Part shown: positions 1 to 6,936 of the stretch, in pieces | How the letters are laid out: each line of letters starts with the position of its first letter | Numbering within the stretch: the stretch's first letter is position 1 | Assembly (NCBI GenBank): GCA_003695105.1 | Contig: RFIZ01000008.1 | Span: 1-17,782, forward strand | DNA length: 17,782 bases | Source of the DNA: Fidelibacterota bacterium | GTDB lineage: Bacteria > Fidelibacterota > Marinisomatia > Marinisomatales > J089 | Direction of reading: 5' to 3' | Translations under genes and position numbers: made by a program | Notes under the pieces: model-generated | The model's database searches: none | Told to the model about the DNA's origin: nothing | The model's input: the letters and a program-made list of their open reading frames with translations, nothing else

Positions 1-200
1 GGTCCTCCTACAGAGTTCGTTCCAGGTTTGAATTTGAAATCTTGGGAGCCTCCAACTCCATGGAGATCTCAAAACACCGGTTTGGGGTGTTCGAATCCCA
101 CCGTTTCCAAATCAATCGGCAGGAATATAGGTCGCTGTCCTGAACGCTGTCAAGAAAATGGTTCACTTATTGTGACCGGGGTCACGATGTACCATTCTGC
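1..200. other. Flank beyond the 3' end of dnaA; no supported gene
   Basis: This stretch lies beyond the dnaA stop codon and reaches the window edge. A reading frame is open on the plus strand from base 1 to a stop at 304-306, but it runs antisense into dnaA and its translation resembles no family I know, so I do not call it a gene. A T-loop-like motif (TTCGAAT at 90-96) followed by CCCACC looks like the end of a tRNA. The stem around it is mispaired and no matching acceptor 5' strand is present. A short palindrome at 171-186 is described separately. Confidence 0.4.
171..186. promoter_or_regulatory. CRP/FNR-like palindrome just past dnaA
   Basis: The sequence TGTGA-N6-TCACG contains an exact inverted repeat, GTGACC (172-177) and GGTCAC (180-185). 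This is close to the CRP/FNR-family half-site layout TGTGA-N6-TCACA. It begins 15 bases beyond the dnaA stop. As a hairpin it could also slow transcription leaving dnaA, but no T-run follows on the minus strand, so it is not a standard intrinsic terminator. Any regulated gene would lie to the left of the window. A 16-base match of this kind can occur by chance. Confidence 0.3.
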
Positions 201-1550
201 TCACGCCCCTGGCATTCCCAAGGGCAAGCGGGTCAATTCACGCTTGGCAGTATGGATCAAGTTTCGCAGGCGGGGATCTTCCTGCAGTTGTTTCTCCATT
301 TTCTGACAGGCGTGCATGACGGTGGTATGGTCCCGGCCGCCGAAGTACAATCCGATGGCTGTAAGGGAATTCTGGGTTAATTCTCGGGACAGGTACATGG
401 CCAGTTGCCGGGCTTCGGCAATGTGCTTTGTACGGCGGTGTCCCAGAATTTCCCTTTCCGTGACATGGGTTGCTTCAGAAACATAACGTACCAGTTGCTC
501 AAAGGAGAGGTCGGTTTGGACCTGTTTTCCCACCCGTTCCGCCACCACCTTCTGGACCAGATCCATGTCGATATCCCGATTGAACAAGGAAGAAGTGGCC
601 AGCAACCGAATAATGGTGCTTTCCAGCTCCCGAATGTTATCTTTAATATGAGTGGCCATGTATTCAATCATGGTATAGGGCAACTCCAGGCCGTTCATCT
701 CGGCTTTTTCCAGAAGAATGGCAACCCGGGTTTCAAAATCAGGGGGTTGGATATCCACCGCCAGGCCGGATTGAAATCGGGACAACAATCGTTCCTGCAA
801 CCCTTTCATTTCCCCGGGATACTGGTCCGCCGTCAGGACAATTTGTTTTCCGGCCTGGTAGAGGGCGTTGAAGGTATGGAAAAACTGTTCCTGGGTCTGC
901 TCTTTCCGCTGAAAAAATTGAATATCGTCAATCAACAGGACATCCGCTTTGCGATAATAGCGAGAGAATTCAATGGTTTTGTTCTTCTGAATGCTGGCAA
1001 TGAAGTCCTGGGTGAATTTTTCGCTGGAAGCACTGAGGACCCGAAGGTTGGGACGGGTAGCCAGAATATGGTTGCCGATGGCATGCAAAAGATGAGTTTT
1101 CCCCAAACCGACACCGCCATAGATTACCAACGGATTGAAGGCGCTGGTACCGGGTGTTTCGGCTACATTGAAAGCCGCCGCCCGGGCAAACTGGTTGTTG
1201 CTGCCCTCAATGAACGTGGCAAAGGTATAATTTTTATTCAAAAACGGCCGGGCCAGTTTTTTCCGTTCCGGCTGAGAGGGCGGATCATCCTGGTAAACGG
1301 GCGTAACCACTGTTTCCGGTGAAACCGTATATTTTATCGACAGATCCAGGTGAAAATCGTTTCGAAAGATGGTATCCAGCGTGGGCCGGTAATGGCTCTC
1401 GATCCATTCATAAAAAAATTGGTTGGGAACCTCCAAAACCAGTTCGGAACCGTTTTCTGCAATGCACTGAACCGGCTCAAACCAGGTGTTATAAGCATGT
1501 TCAGTCAGTCGCTCTTTCAATAATTCCTTTGTCTTCGACCAGATTTCCAT
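201..1550 (-). CDS. dnaA: Chromosomal replication initiator protein DnaA
   Basis: DnaA is the AAA+ ATPase that binds DnaA boxes at oriC, opens the duplex and recruits the replicative helicase. The 449-residue product has the normal layout. Domain I is at about 1-75 and contains the AYNTWFEPV segment. A short linker follows. The AAA+ domain has Walker A GGVGLGKT at 145-152, Walker B LLIDDIQFF with D208 and D209, and the sensor 2 segment NIRELE at 305-310. Domain IV is a DNA-binding domain with the signature GGRDHTTVMHA near 404-414. The start at 1550 gives a standard N terminus. I see no strong Shine-Dalgarno sequence. A DnaA box (1551-1559) abuts the start codon, which suggests autorepression. 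The gene diverges from rpmH and is separated from dnaN by about 11 kb, unlike the common dnaA-dnaN pair. Confidence 0.98.
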   Translation of the reverse strand: MEIWSKTKELLKERLTEHAYNTWFEPVQCIAENGSELVLEVPNQFFYEWIESHYRPTLDTIFRNDFHLDLSIKYTVSPETVVTPVYQDDPPSQPERKKLARPFLNKNYTFATFIEGSNNQFARAAAFNVAETPGTSAFNPLVIYGGVGLGKTHLLHAIGNHILATRPNLRVLSASSEKFTQDFIASIQKNKTIEFSRYYRKADVLLIDDIQFFQRKEQTQEQFFHTFNALYQAGKQIVLTADQYPGEMKGLQERLLSRFQSGLAVDIQPPDFETRVAILLEKAEMNGLELPYTMIEYMATHIKDNIRELESTIIRLLATSSLFNRDIDMDLVQKVVAERVGKQVQTDLSFEQLVRYVSEATHVTEREILGHRRTKHIAEARQLAMYLSRELTQNSLTAIGLYFGGRDHTTVMHACQKMEKQLQEDPRLRNLIHTAKRELTRLPLGMPGA

Positions 1551-1589
1551 TTTTCCACAAAGATTTTAATTATCCACAAGTTATCCACA
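1551..1589 (+). promoter_or_regulatory. DnaA-box cluster at the dnaA start
   Basis: Two perfect DnaA boxes, TTATCCACA at 1570-1578 and 1581-1589, stand in tandem two bases apart. A third, TTTTCCACA at 1551-1559, touches the dnaA start codon and fits the relaxed consensus TTWTNCACA. All three read on the plus strand. Weaker relatives occur further right, TTATCCGTA near 1735 and TTATCCCCA near 1746. The position over the dnaA leader fits autoregulation by DnaA. In bacteria such as Bacillus subtilis the rpmH-dnaA gap is also one half of a two-part origin. Confidence 0.8.
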
Positions 1590-1676
1590 TCCCTCCTCCG
1601 GTTAAAAATTAGGCATGTCCGCCCACCCACAACCAACCTCTTTTCACCGGTTTCCCTCGTCTCCGTCGATAAAAAA

Positions 1677-1705
1677 TTGTTTTTCTGTTCGGAGATCATT
1701 ATCCT
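1677..1705 (+). promoter_or_regulatory. Possible promoter for rpmH
   Basis: A -35-like TTGTTT (1677-1682) and a -10-like TATCCT (1700-1705) are separated by 17 bases and lie about 80 bases upstream of rpmH. The matches to the sigma-70 consensus are partial (3 of 6 and 4 of 6). Position supports the call more than sequence does. If the organism uses a Bacteroidota-type promoter, these boxes would not apply. Confidence 0.25.
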
Positions 1706-1786
1706 GTTTGGTTTTGTAGGGACGAAAAAGGAGTTTATCCGTAATTATCCCCAATAGTATTTTCCCCGGCTCAAATTGGAGAAAAA

Positions 1787-1921
1787 ATGAAAAGAACCTT
1801 TCAGCCCAGCAATCGCAAGCGCAAAAACAAACATGGTTTTCGTGCGCGGATGCAAACCGTGGGCGGACGCCGGGTATTGAGTCGTCGCCGTCGCAAGGGA
1901 CGGAAACGGTTAACCGTCTAA
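1787..1921 (+). CDS. rpmH: 50S ribosomal protein L34
   Basis: This 44-residue, very basic protein is L34 of the large ribosomal subunit. The start MKRTFQPSNRKRKNKHGF, the central RARM and GGRRVL segments, and the arginine/lysine-rich tail match the family along its whole length. A GGAG ribosome binding site sits at 1778-1781. The gene diverges from dnaA, as it does in many bacteria. The unusual point is what follows: a strong intrinsic terminator instead of rnpA, the RNase P protein gene that normally overlaps or follows rpmH. L34 therefore appears to be made from its own short transcript, with any readthrough reaching yidC. Confidence 0.97.
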   Translation: MKRTFQPSNRKRKNKHGFRARMQTVGGRRVLSRRRRKGRKRLTV

Positions 1922-1948
1922 CCGACCCACGAGCCATGAATCCAACCA

Positions 1949-1989
1949 GCGGCGGGTTGTGCCTGGCATAGCCGCCGCCTGTTTTTTTT
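1949..1989 (+). terminator. Intrinsic terminator after rpmH
   Basis: A seven-base GC-only stem, GCGGCGG (1949-1955) with CCGCCGC (1972-1978), encloses a 16-base loop. Three bases later comes a run of eight T residues (1982-1989). This is a textbook Rho-independent terminator, 27 bases past the L34 stop and 35 bases before the yidC start. It should limit readthrough from rpmH into the yidC run, either fully or as a partial attenuator, because no clear separate yidC promoter is visible in the remaining gap. Confidence 0.85.
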
Positions 1990-2024
1990 GAAATCACCTG
2001 TGTGCGATAACCCCCTCATCATCC

Positions 2025-3704
2025 ATGGATAGAAATTCGGTATTGGCTTTCATTCTGATTGCCGTTGTTCTGATTCTGACACCCTATTATATGAACATTG
2101 TGGCTCCTCCTCCGGCACCCCAAGCCGCCGACAGCACCGCAGTGGTCCCGGATACCCTTCTTCCGGGAGCAAAACCGTCAACGGCCAATGTGCCGATGAC
2201 GACTACCGCTTCTCCGGATTCCGGCGAATATCCGGTTGGCGATTCGACTGCGGTCACCGTGGATACACCACTCTATACCGCCATAATCAGTTCCAGGAAC
2301 GGCGGTTCGCTGCAATCCTACCAGTTGCATCAATATACCATGTTTGATACCCTGCCGGTGCAACTGATCATTCCGCGGAATCGGAATAATCTGTTATTAC
2401 AATCGTTGTCCATAGACGGGGAGTACCTTGTTCTGGACCACCATTGGACCTTGGTGGACGAAGATTCGGCCCTGGAGGTTGACACCGGAACCCGGGAATT
2501 ACATTTCCGGACATCCGTTCTGGGTAAACCCGTTACCAAAACCCTGCGTTTTCACGCCGATTCGTATGTAATCGATGTAGAGGTTGATTTTACCGCTCCG
2601 GCTTCCCTGCTTTCGGAAAATACTTTTTCCATCAGCTGGAAAGGTGGAATGCCCGTCACGGAAAAAAATCCTAAAGATGATTTGTTCTATTTCCGGGGTT
2701 ATGTCTATCAGGCCGGTGAAGTGCACGATCCGAAGATTCCCCGTAAAGGAGAGCTCAACGATCAATTGACGGGGAAAACGAACTGGGTGGCGGTACGCTC
2801 CAAATATTTTGGAGCCGCTTTGTTACCGGAACAGGCAGGAGTCGGAGCCCGTATAGAAGGAGCCAAAACCGAAGACGGCACACCTGTCTACAGTGTGACC
2901 TTGGTTGCATCGGCGGAGTCGCCTCAGAAAATCGCTCTCTATCTGGGACCTCTGGAATACAAACGGATTCATGCCATTGACGAAGGATTGGATCAAATCA
3001 TGACCATGGGCTGGTCCATCATTCGGCCCATCAGCCGCGGTATCCTGGCCCTGTTAACCTGGTCTCATAAATGGATCCCCAACTATGGCGTGATTTTAAT
3101 TCTTTTTGCTATCGCCGTAAAAATTATTGTTTATCCACTCACAAAAAAGAGTTATCAATCCACTAAAAAGATGCAACAAATCCAACCTATGTTGGTTAAG
3201 CTCAAGGAAAAGTATAAAAACGATCCTCAAAAGCTAAATAAGGCCACCATGAACCTCTACAAGGAATATGGCGTGAATCCTTTGGGCGGTTGTCTGCCTC
3301 TCCTGTTGCAAATGCCTTTGTTGATCGCCTTGTTTCAGGTGTTCCGGTCCACGATCGAGTTGCGGGGCGCACCTTTTGTGTTGTGGATTAAAGACCTGTC
3401 TGCGCCGGATACTTTGCTTCACATCGGCAGTTTTCCTTTGAATATTCTTCCCATCATCATGGCCGCCACCATGCTGCTTCAGCAAATGATGATGCCGACC
3501 ACGCAGGCACCCGGACAACAAAAACAAATGACGTATATTATGAATTTTGTGATGCTGTTTATTTTCTATCGCTTTCCCAGCGGGTTGAATCTTTATTATA
3601 CCTTGTTTAATGTTTTGACTATTGTCCAACAAAAATACCTTACGCCGGCTGAACCCGCTCCGGTGCCGGTAAACAGCCGCGGGAAATCCACCCGAAAAAA
3701 ATGA
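2025..3704 (+). CDS. yidC: Membrane protein insertase YidC
   Basis: YidC inserts and folds inner-membrane proteins, alone or with SecYEG. The 559-residue product has the Gram-negative architecture. An N-terminal membrane helix (about 6-26) is followed by a proline/threonine-rich linker and a large periplasmic domain to about 310. The conserved insertase core of about 350-545 carries the motifs YPLTKKSYQSTKKM, KEYGVNPLGGCLPLLLQMP and RFPSGLNLYY. The groove residue that is arginine in E. coli (R366) is lysine here, K366, so the charge is kept. The lysine-rich C-terminal tail would suit ribosome contact. No Shine-Dalgarno sequence is evident before the ATG. The stop overlaps the mnmE start by four bases. 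The usual yidD and rnpA neighbours are absent. Confidence 0.97.
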   Translation: MDRNSVLAFILIAVVLILTPYYMNIVAPPPAPQAADSTAVVPDTLLPGAKPSTANVPMTTTASPDSGEYPVGDSTAVTVDTPLYTAIISSRNGGSLQSYQLHQYTMFDTLPVQLIIPRNRNNLLLQSLSIDGEYLVLDHHWTLVDEDSALEVDTGTRELHFRTSVLGKPVTKTLRFHADSYVIDVEVDFTAPASLLSENTFSISWKGGMPVTEKNPKDDLFYFRGYVYQAGEVHDPKIPRKGELNDQLTGKTNWVAVRSKYFGAALLPEQAGVGARIEGAKTEDGTPVYSVTLVASAESPQKIALYLGPLEYKRIHAIDEGLDQIMTMGWSIIRPISRGILALLTWSHKWIPNYGVILILFAIAVKIIVYPLTKKSYQSTKKMQQIQPMLVKLKEKYKNDPQKLNKATMNLYKEYGVNPLGGCLPLLLQMPLLIALFQVFRSTIELRGAPFVLWIKDLSAPDTLLHIGSFPLNILPIIMAATMLLQQMMMPTTQAPGQQKQMTYIMNFVMLFIFYRFPSGLNLYYTLFNVLTIVQQKYLTPAEPAPVPVNSRGKSTRKK

Positions 3705-5050
3705 GGACCACCCCCACGATCGTCGCCCCGGCCACCCCACCCGGTGTCGGCGGGCTGGCGGTGGTTCGACTCAGCGGCCCTGAATCGCCACGGATCCTGA
3801 AGCAACTGGATTCCCGGCACCGGATCCTCCCCACCCACCGGGCCACCCATCTTCACGTCGTGGACACGAGCGGGGAAATCATTGATGATGCCGTCGCCGT
3901 CTATTTTCAGGCGCCCCATTCCTATACCGGCGAAGATGTGGTAGAAATTTCCTGTCACGGGAGTCCTCTGGTGGTACAAAAACTGGTGCATCTGATTTGC
4001 GATCTCGGTGCCAGACTGGCGGAGCCGGGCGAATTCACCCGGCGGGCATTCCTGAATGGAAAAATGGATCTGATCCAGGCGGAGGCTGTTGCCGCCTTCA
4101 TTGGAGCTCAAACATCTGAAAGTTCCCGGCTGAATCGGCGTCTGCTCCAGGGGCGGCTTTCAACCCAAATCGGACACCTGAAGAAGCGTTTGGTGACTGC
4201 CCTGGGACAAATCGAATATGTGCTGGACATCTCGGAGGAAGAGATTGGTGCTGATCTGGTCCCCCGTTTGACGGCCGATCTGACCGATCTGGAACAGGAA
4301 GGAAGGGCTTTGCTTTCCTCGTATCGCTGGGGGCAATTGTTGAACGAAGGAGCGGTGGTGGCGTTGGCTGGTCCCCCCAACTCAGGAAAATCCACCCTGT
4401 TCAACTATTTACTGCAGGACGATCGTGCCATAACCAGTCCTGTCCCCGGAACCACCCGGGATTATATCAGCGCCAATTTTCATCTGGAGGGAATTCCGCT
4501 GCAACTAATGGATACGGCTGGATTGCGGTCAAGTTCAGACCAGATCGAAAAAGCCGGTATTGATAAAACCCGTTCTCTGATCGACAGCTGCGACATCGTA
4601 CTCTGGATCCAGGATGTTAACCATCCCACGGACGAAGATCCCGGAGAATCAATTGCGGTTCCCGTGTTGAAAATTTTCAATAAAATTGATTTGCTCCCCT
4701 CCAAACCCAACTCTTTCCAGGCCAAGTCACAGGGGCAGGAAATATACATCTCTGCTTTGACCGGAGAAGGGGTGCCGGAACTTCTGGAAGAAATGAAAGG
4801 CCTCCTGATCCGTGACCAGGGACCGGAGCGTTCCGTGGCCCTGGCTACGATCCGTCAATTTGAAACGATGCAACAATTTGTTCAGCCGCTGGAAAAATCT
4901 CTTCATCTGCTTCGGCAGAATCCACCTCCTCTGGAACTGATTTCTTTCGAACTGCGGGAGGCCCTAAACGCGTTGGACCTCTTGCTGGGAAAAACTACCC
5001 CGGATGAGATTCTTAACACCATCTTCCGGGAATTCTGTGTCGGGAAGTAG
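3701..5050 (+). CDS. mnmE: tRNA modification GTPase MnmE (TrmE)
   Basis: MnmE is the GTPase half of the MnmE-MnmG complex, which puts a carboxymethylaminomethyl or aminomethyl group on wobble uridine 34 of certain tRNAs. The 449 residues comprise an N-terminal tetrahydrofolate-binding and dimerisation domain (about 1-120), a helical domain, and an inserted G domain. G-domain motifs are P-loop GPPNSGKS (224-231), TTRD (251-254), DTAGLR (271-276), NKID (327-330) and SAL (351-353). N227, the asparagine that helps hold potassium in this family, is present. The C terminus FCVGK keeps the catalytic-site cysteine, C446. The start codon lies in an ATGA overlap with the yidC stop, implying translational coupling. 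mnmG follows after six bases. Confidence 0.97.
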   Translation: MRTTPTIVAPATPPGVGGLAVVRLSGPESPRILKQLDSRHRILPTHRATHLHVVDTSGEIIDDAVAVYFQAPHSYTGEDVVEISCHGSPLVVQKLVHLICDLGARLAEPGEFTRRAFLNGKMDLIQAEAVAAFIGAQTSESSRLNRRLLQGRLSTQIGHLKKRLVTALGQIEYVLDISEEEIGADLVPRLTADLTDLEQEGRALLSSYRWGQLLNEGAVVALAGPPNSGKSTLFNYLLQDDRAITSPVPGTTRDYISANFHLEGIPLQLMDTAGLRSSSDQIEKAGIDKTRSLIDSCDIVLWIQDVNHPTDEDPGESIAVPVLKIFNKIDLLPSKPNSFQAKSQGQEIYISALTGEGVPELLEEMKGLLIRDQGPERSVALATIRQFETMQQFVQPLEKSLHLLRQNPPPLELISFELREALNALDLLLGKTTPDEILNTIFREFCVGK

Positions 5051-5063
5051 TTTCACGTGAAAC
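5050..5063. promoter_or_regulatory. parS centromere site 1 (mnmE/mnmG junction)
   Basis: GTTTCACGTGAAAC is a perfect 14-base palindrome and matches the core of the bacterial parS consensus (TGTTTCACGTGAAACA), with only the two outermost bases differing. ParB binds such sites and, with ParA and SMC, segregates the origin region. It starts at the last base of the mnmE stop codon and contains the mnmG start codon: the GTG at 5057 is the right half of CACGTG. A second copy lies 1.9 kb away. No parA or parB gene is in the window. Confidence 0.88.
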
Positions 5064-6931
5064 GGATCCCCGGAACCTACCATTTGATCGTTGTCGGCGG
5101 GGGACACGCCGGCGTTGAGGCCGCAGCCATCGCCTGCAAACTGGGACTAAAAACGGCACTGGTCACCCTGGATCGTAAGAGTATTGCTCGGATGTCCTGC
5201 AACCCTGCCGTCGGAGGACTGGCCAAAGGTCAAATTGTCCGGGAAATGGATATCCTGGGCGGTCTTATGGGGCGGTTTACCGATCAGGCTGGTTTACAGT
5301 TCAAACTGCTGAATCGTTCCAAGGGCAGAAGTGTCTGGTCTCCCCGGGCCCAGGTAGATAAACGCGTCTATGAACGGCTGGTCCAAAAGCACGTATCCCG
5401 GCTTGCCACCCTCGACCTTTTGGAGGGTGAAGTGGTTCGGCTGGCGGTTGAGTCCGACCGCGTCGCCGGGGTGATTCTACGGGATGGTCGATTGATTTCA
5501 GGCGAAAACGTGGTGCTGACCTGCGGTACCTTCCTGAACGGATTGATTCATATTGGTCCCCAAAAAATCCGGGCCGGCCGCATGGGTGAAGCGGCGGCGG
5601 AAGGTTTGACAGAGTATTTACAATCCCTGGGGTATCGCACCGGGCGACTGAAAACCGGAACCCCTCCCCGTCTGGATGCGGATACAATTCATTGGGATAA
5701 AACTGCTGTCGTATATGGGGATGAACGCCCGGTCCCCTTTTCCTGTTTCACGACCCAATTCCAACCACCGCAACTTCCCTGTCATCAGGTCTATACCTCA
5801 CCAGCGGTACACGACCTTATCCGGGAGAATCTGTCTCAATCACCCATGTATTCGGGGGATATCCATGGAACCGGTCCGCGCTATTGTCCTTCGATTGAGG
5901 ACAAAGTTTACCGCTTCGCTCACCGGGATCAACATTTGTTATTCCTGGAACCGGAATGGAAACACTCCCGGCAAATTTATACCAATGGTTTTTCCACCAG
6001 CCTGCCTGAGGGGGTCCAACTGCAGGCCCTGCGACGAATCCCGGCCCTGGAACAGGTAGAATTTCTCCGGCCGGGTTATGCCATCGAATATGATTTCATT
6101 CCTCCTAATCAGCACAAGAATACCCTGGAATCCAAATGGATACAGGGGTTGTTTTTCGCCGGTCAGATCAACGGAACATCCGGTTACGAAGAAGCGGCCG
6201 CCCAGGGTCTCGTCGCCGGGATCAACGCCGCTTGTCGATCCCGAGATATGGAGCCGTTGATTTTAGGACGTGACGTGGCCTATATCGGGGTTTTGATCGA
6301 CGATCTCATCACCAAAGACACCCTGGAACCCTATAGGATGTTTACTTCGCGGGCGGAATATCGATTATTGCTTCGTTATTCCAATGCCGATGCGCGTTTA
6401 TTATCCTATTCTCAGAAATACGGTTTACTCAGTGACCAGGAAATTCAGTTTCTCCAGCAGAAACTCTCTTACCAGTCTTCGCTTGACTCCGTCCTTGACC
6501 AATCGATCGGTCCCGCCGCCATCAATCCCACTCTGCAACAACAGGGACTGCCCCTCCTGAAACAATCTCTACCTGCGCGTCAACTTTTGAAACGACCCGA
6601 AATTGCCTTCTCTCACCTTCCGGTGAAGATGCCTCCCGCTCCGGCGGAGTGGGAGCCCTGGTTGATGGATGAGATTCGGCTGGAAGTGGAAACTGCGGTT
6701 AAATATGAGGGGTATATCCGTCGGCAGGAAGCACAGGTGGAACAGGCACGACACCATGAACACATCCGAATCCCGACCGATTTGGAATATCGCAGTCTCA
6801 CGGGGCTAACCAACGAAGCGAAGGACAAACTTAGTCTGATACGACCGGAAACTCTGGGTCAGGCCATGCGCATCCAGGGCGTCAACCCGGGAGATATTGC
6901 TGTTTTGTCCGTCTACCTGGCGCGAAGGTAG
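5057..6931 (+). CDS. mnmG: tRNA uridine-34 modification enzyme MnmG (GidA)
   Basis: MnmG is the FAD-dependent partner of MnmE in wobble-uridine modification. The 624 residues begin with the Rossmann FAD motif VVGGGHAGVEAA (G14, G16, G19). Further family motifs are SCNPAVGGLAKGQ, RYCPSIEDKV, FAGQINGTSGYEEAAAQG, and a C-terminal helical domain ending LIRPETLGQAMRIQGVNPGD. The two functionally important cysteines known from E. coli (C47 and C277) are present as C48 and C277. The GTG start at 5057 fits the family N terminus and is embedded in a parS site. mnmG is often followed by rsmG, parA and parB; here mfd follows after five bases. Co-transcription with mnmE is very likely. Confidence 0.97.
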   Translation: MKRIPGTYHLIVVGGGHAGVEAAAIACKLGLKTALVTLDRKSIARMSCNPAVGGLAKGQIVREMDILGGLMGRFTDQAGLQFKLLNRSKGRSVWSPRAQVDKRVYERLVQKHVSRLATLDLLEGEVVRLAVESDRVAGVILRDGRLISGENVVLTCGTFLNGLIHIGPQKIRAGRMGEAAAEGLTEYLQSLGYRTGRLKTGTPPRLDADTIHWDKTAVVYGDERPVPFSCFTTQFQPPQLPCHQVYTSPAVHDLIRENLSQSPMYSGDIHGTGPRYCPSIEDKVYRFAHRDQHLLFLEPEWKHSRQIYTNGFSTSLPEGVQLQALRRIPALEQVEFLRPGYAIEYDFIPPNQHKNTLESKWIQGLFFAGQINGTSGYEEAAAQGLVAGINAACRSRDMEPLILGRDVAYIGVLIDDLITKDTLEPYRMFTSRAEYRLLLRYSNADARLLSYSQKYGLLSDQEIQFLQQKLSYQSSLDSVLDQSIGPAAINPTLQQQGLPLLKQSLPARQLLKRPEIAFSHLPVKMPPAPAEWEPWLMDEIRLEVETAVKYEGYIRRQEAQVEQARHHEHIRIPTDLEYRSLTGLTNEAKDKLSLIRPETLGQAMRIQGVNPGDIAVLSVYLARR

Positions 6932-6936
6932 TTCCG

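Noticed and set aside
33..110. Complete tRNA gene
   Set aside because: The T-stem is mispaired, no D-arm is visible, no 5' strand matches the CGTTTCC acceptor, and tested anticodon arms break base pairing or lack T33.
172..185. Intrinsic terminator for dnaA
   Set aside because: The hairpin has a two-base loop and no T-run follows on the minus strand.
1..306. Open plus-strand frame from the window edge to a stop at 304-306
   Set aside because: It runs antisense over the dnaA C terminus, its translation shows no family or normal composition, and longer chance frames occur elsewhere opposite real genes.
405..1322. 305-residue plus-strand frame opposite dnaA
   Set aside because: It lies wholly within a well-supported DnaA coding region, and its translation has no recognisable domain.
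1787..1997. RnpA nested in another frame over rpmH, as in Thermus
   Set aside because: No plus-strand frame here gives an RnpA-like product. The minus-strand frame (1644-1997) shows no RnpA motif.
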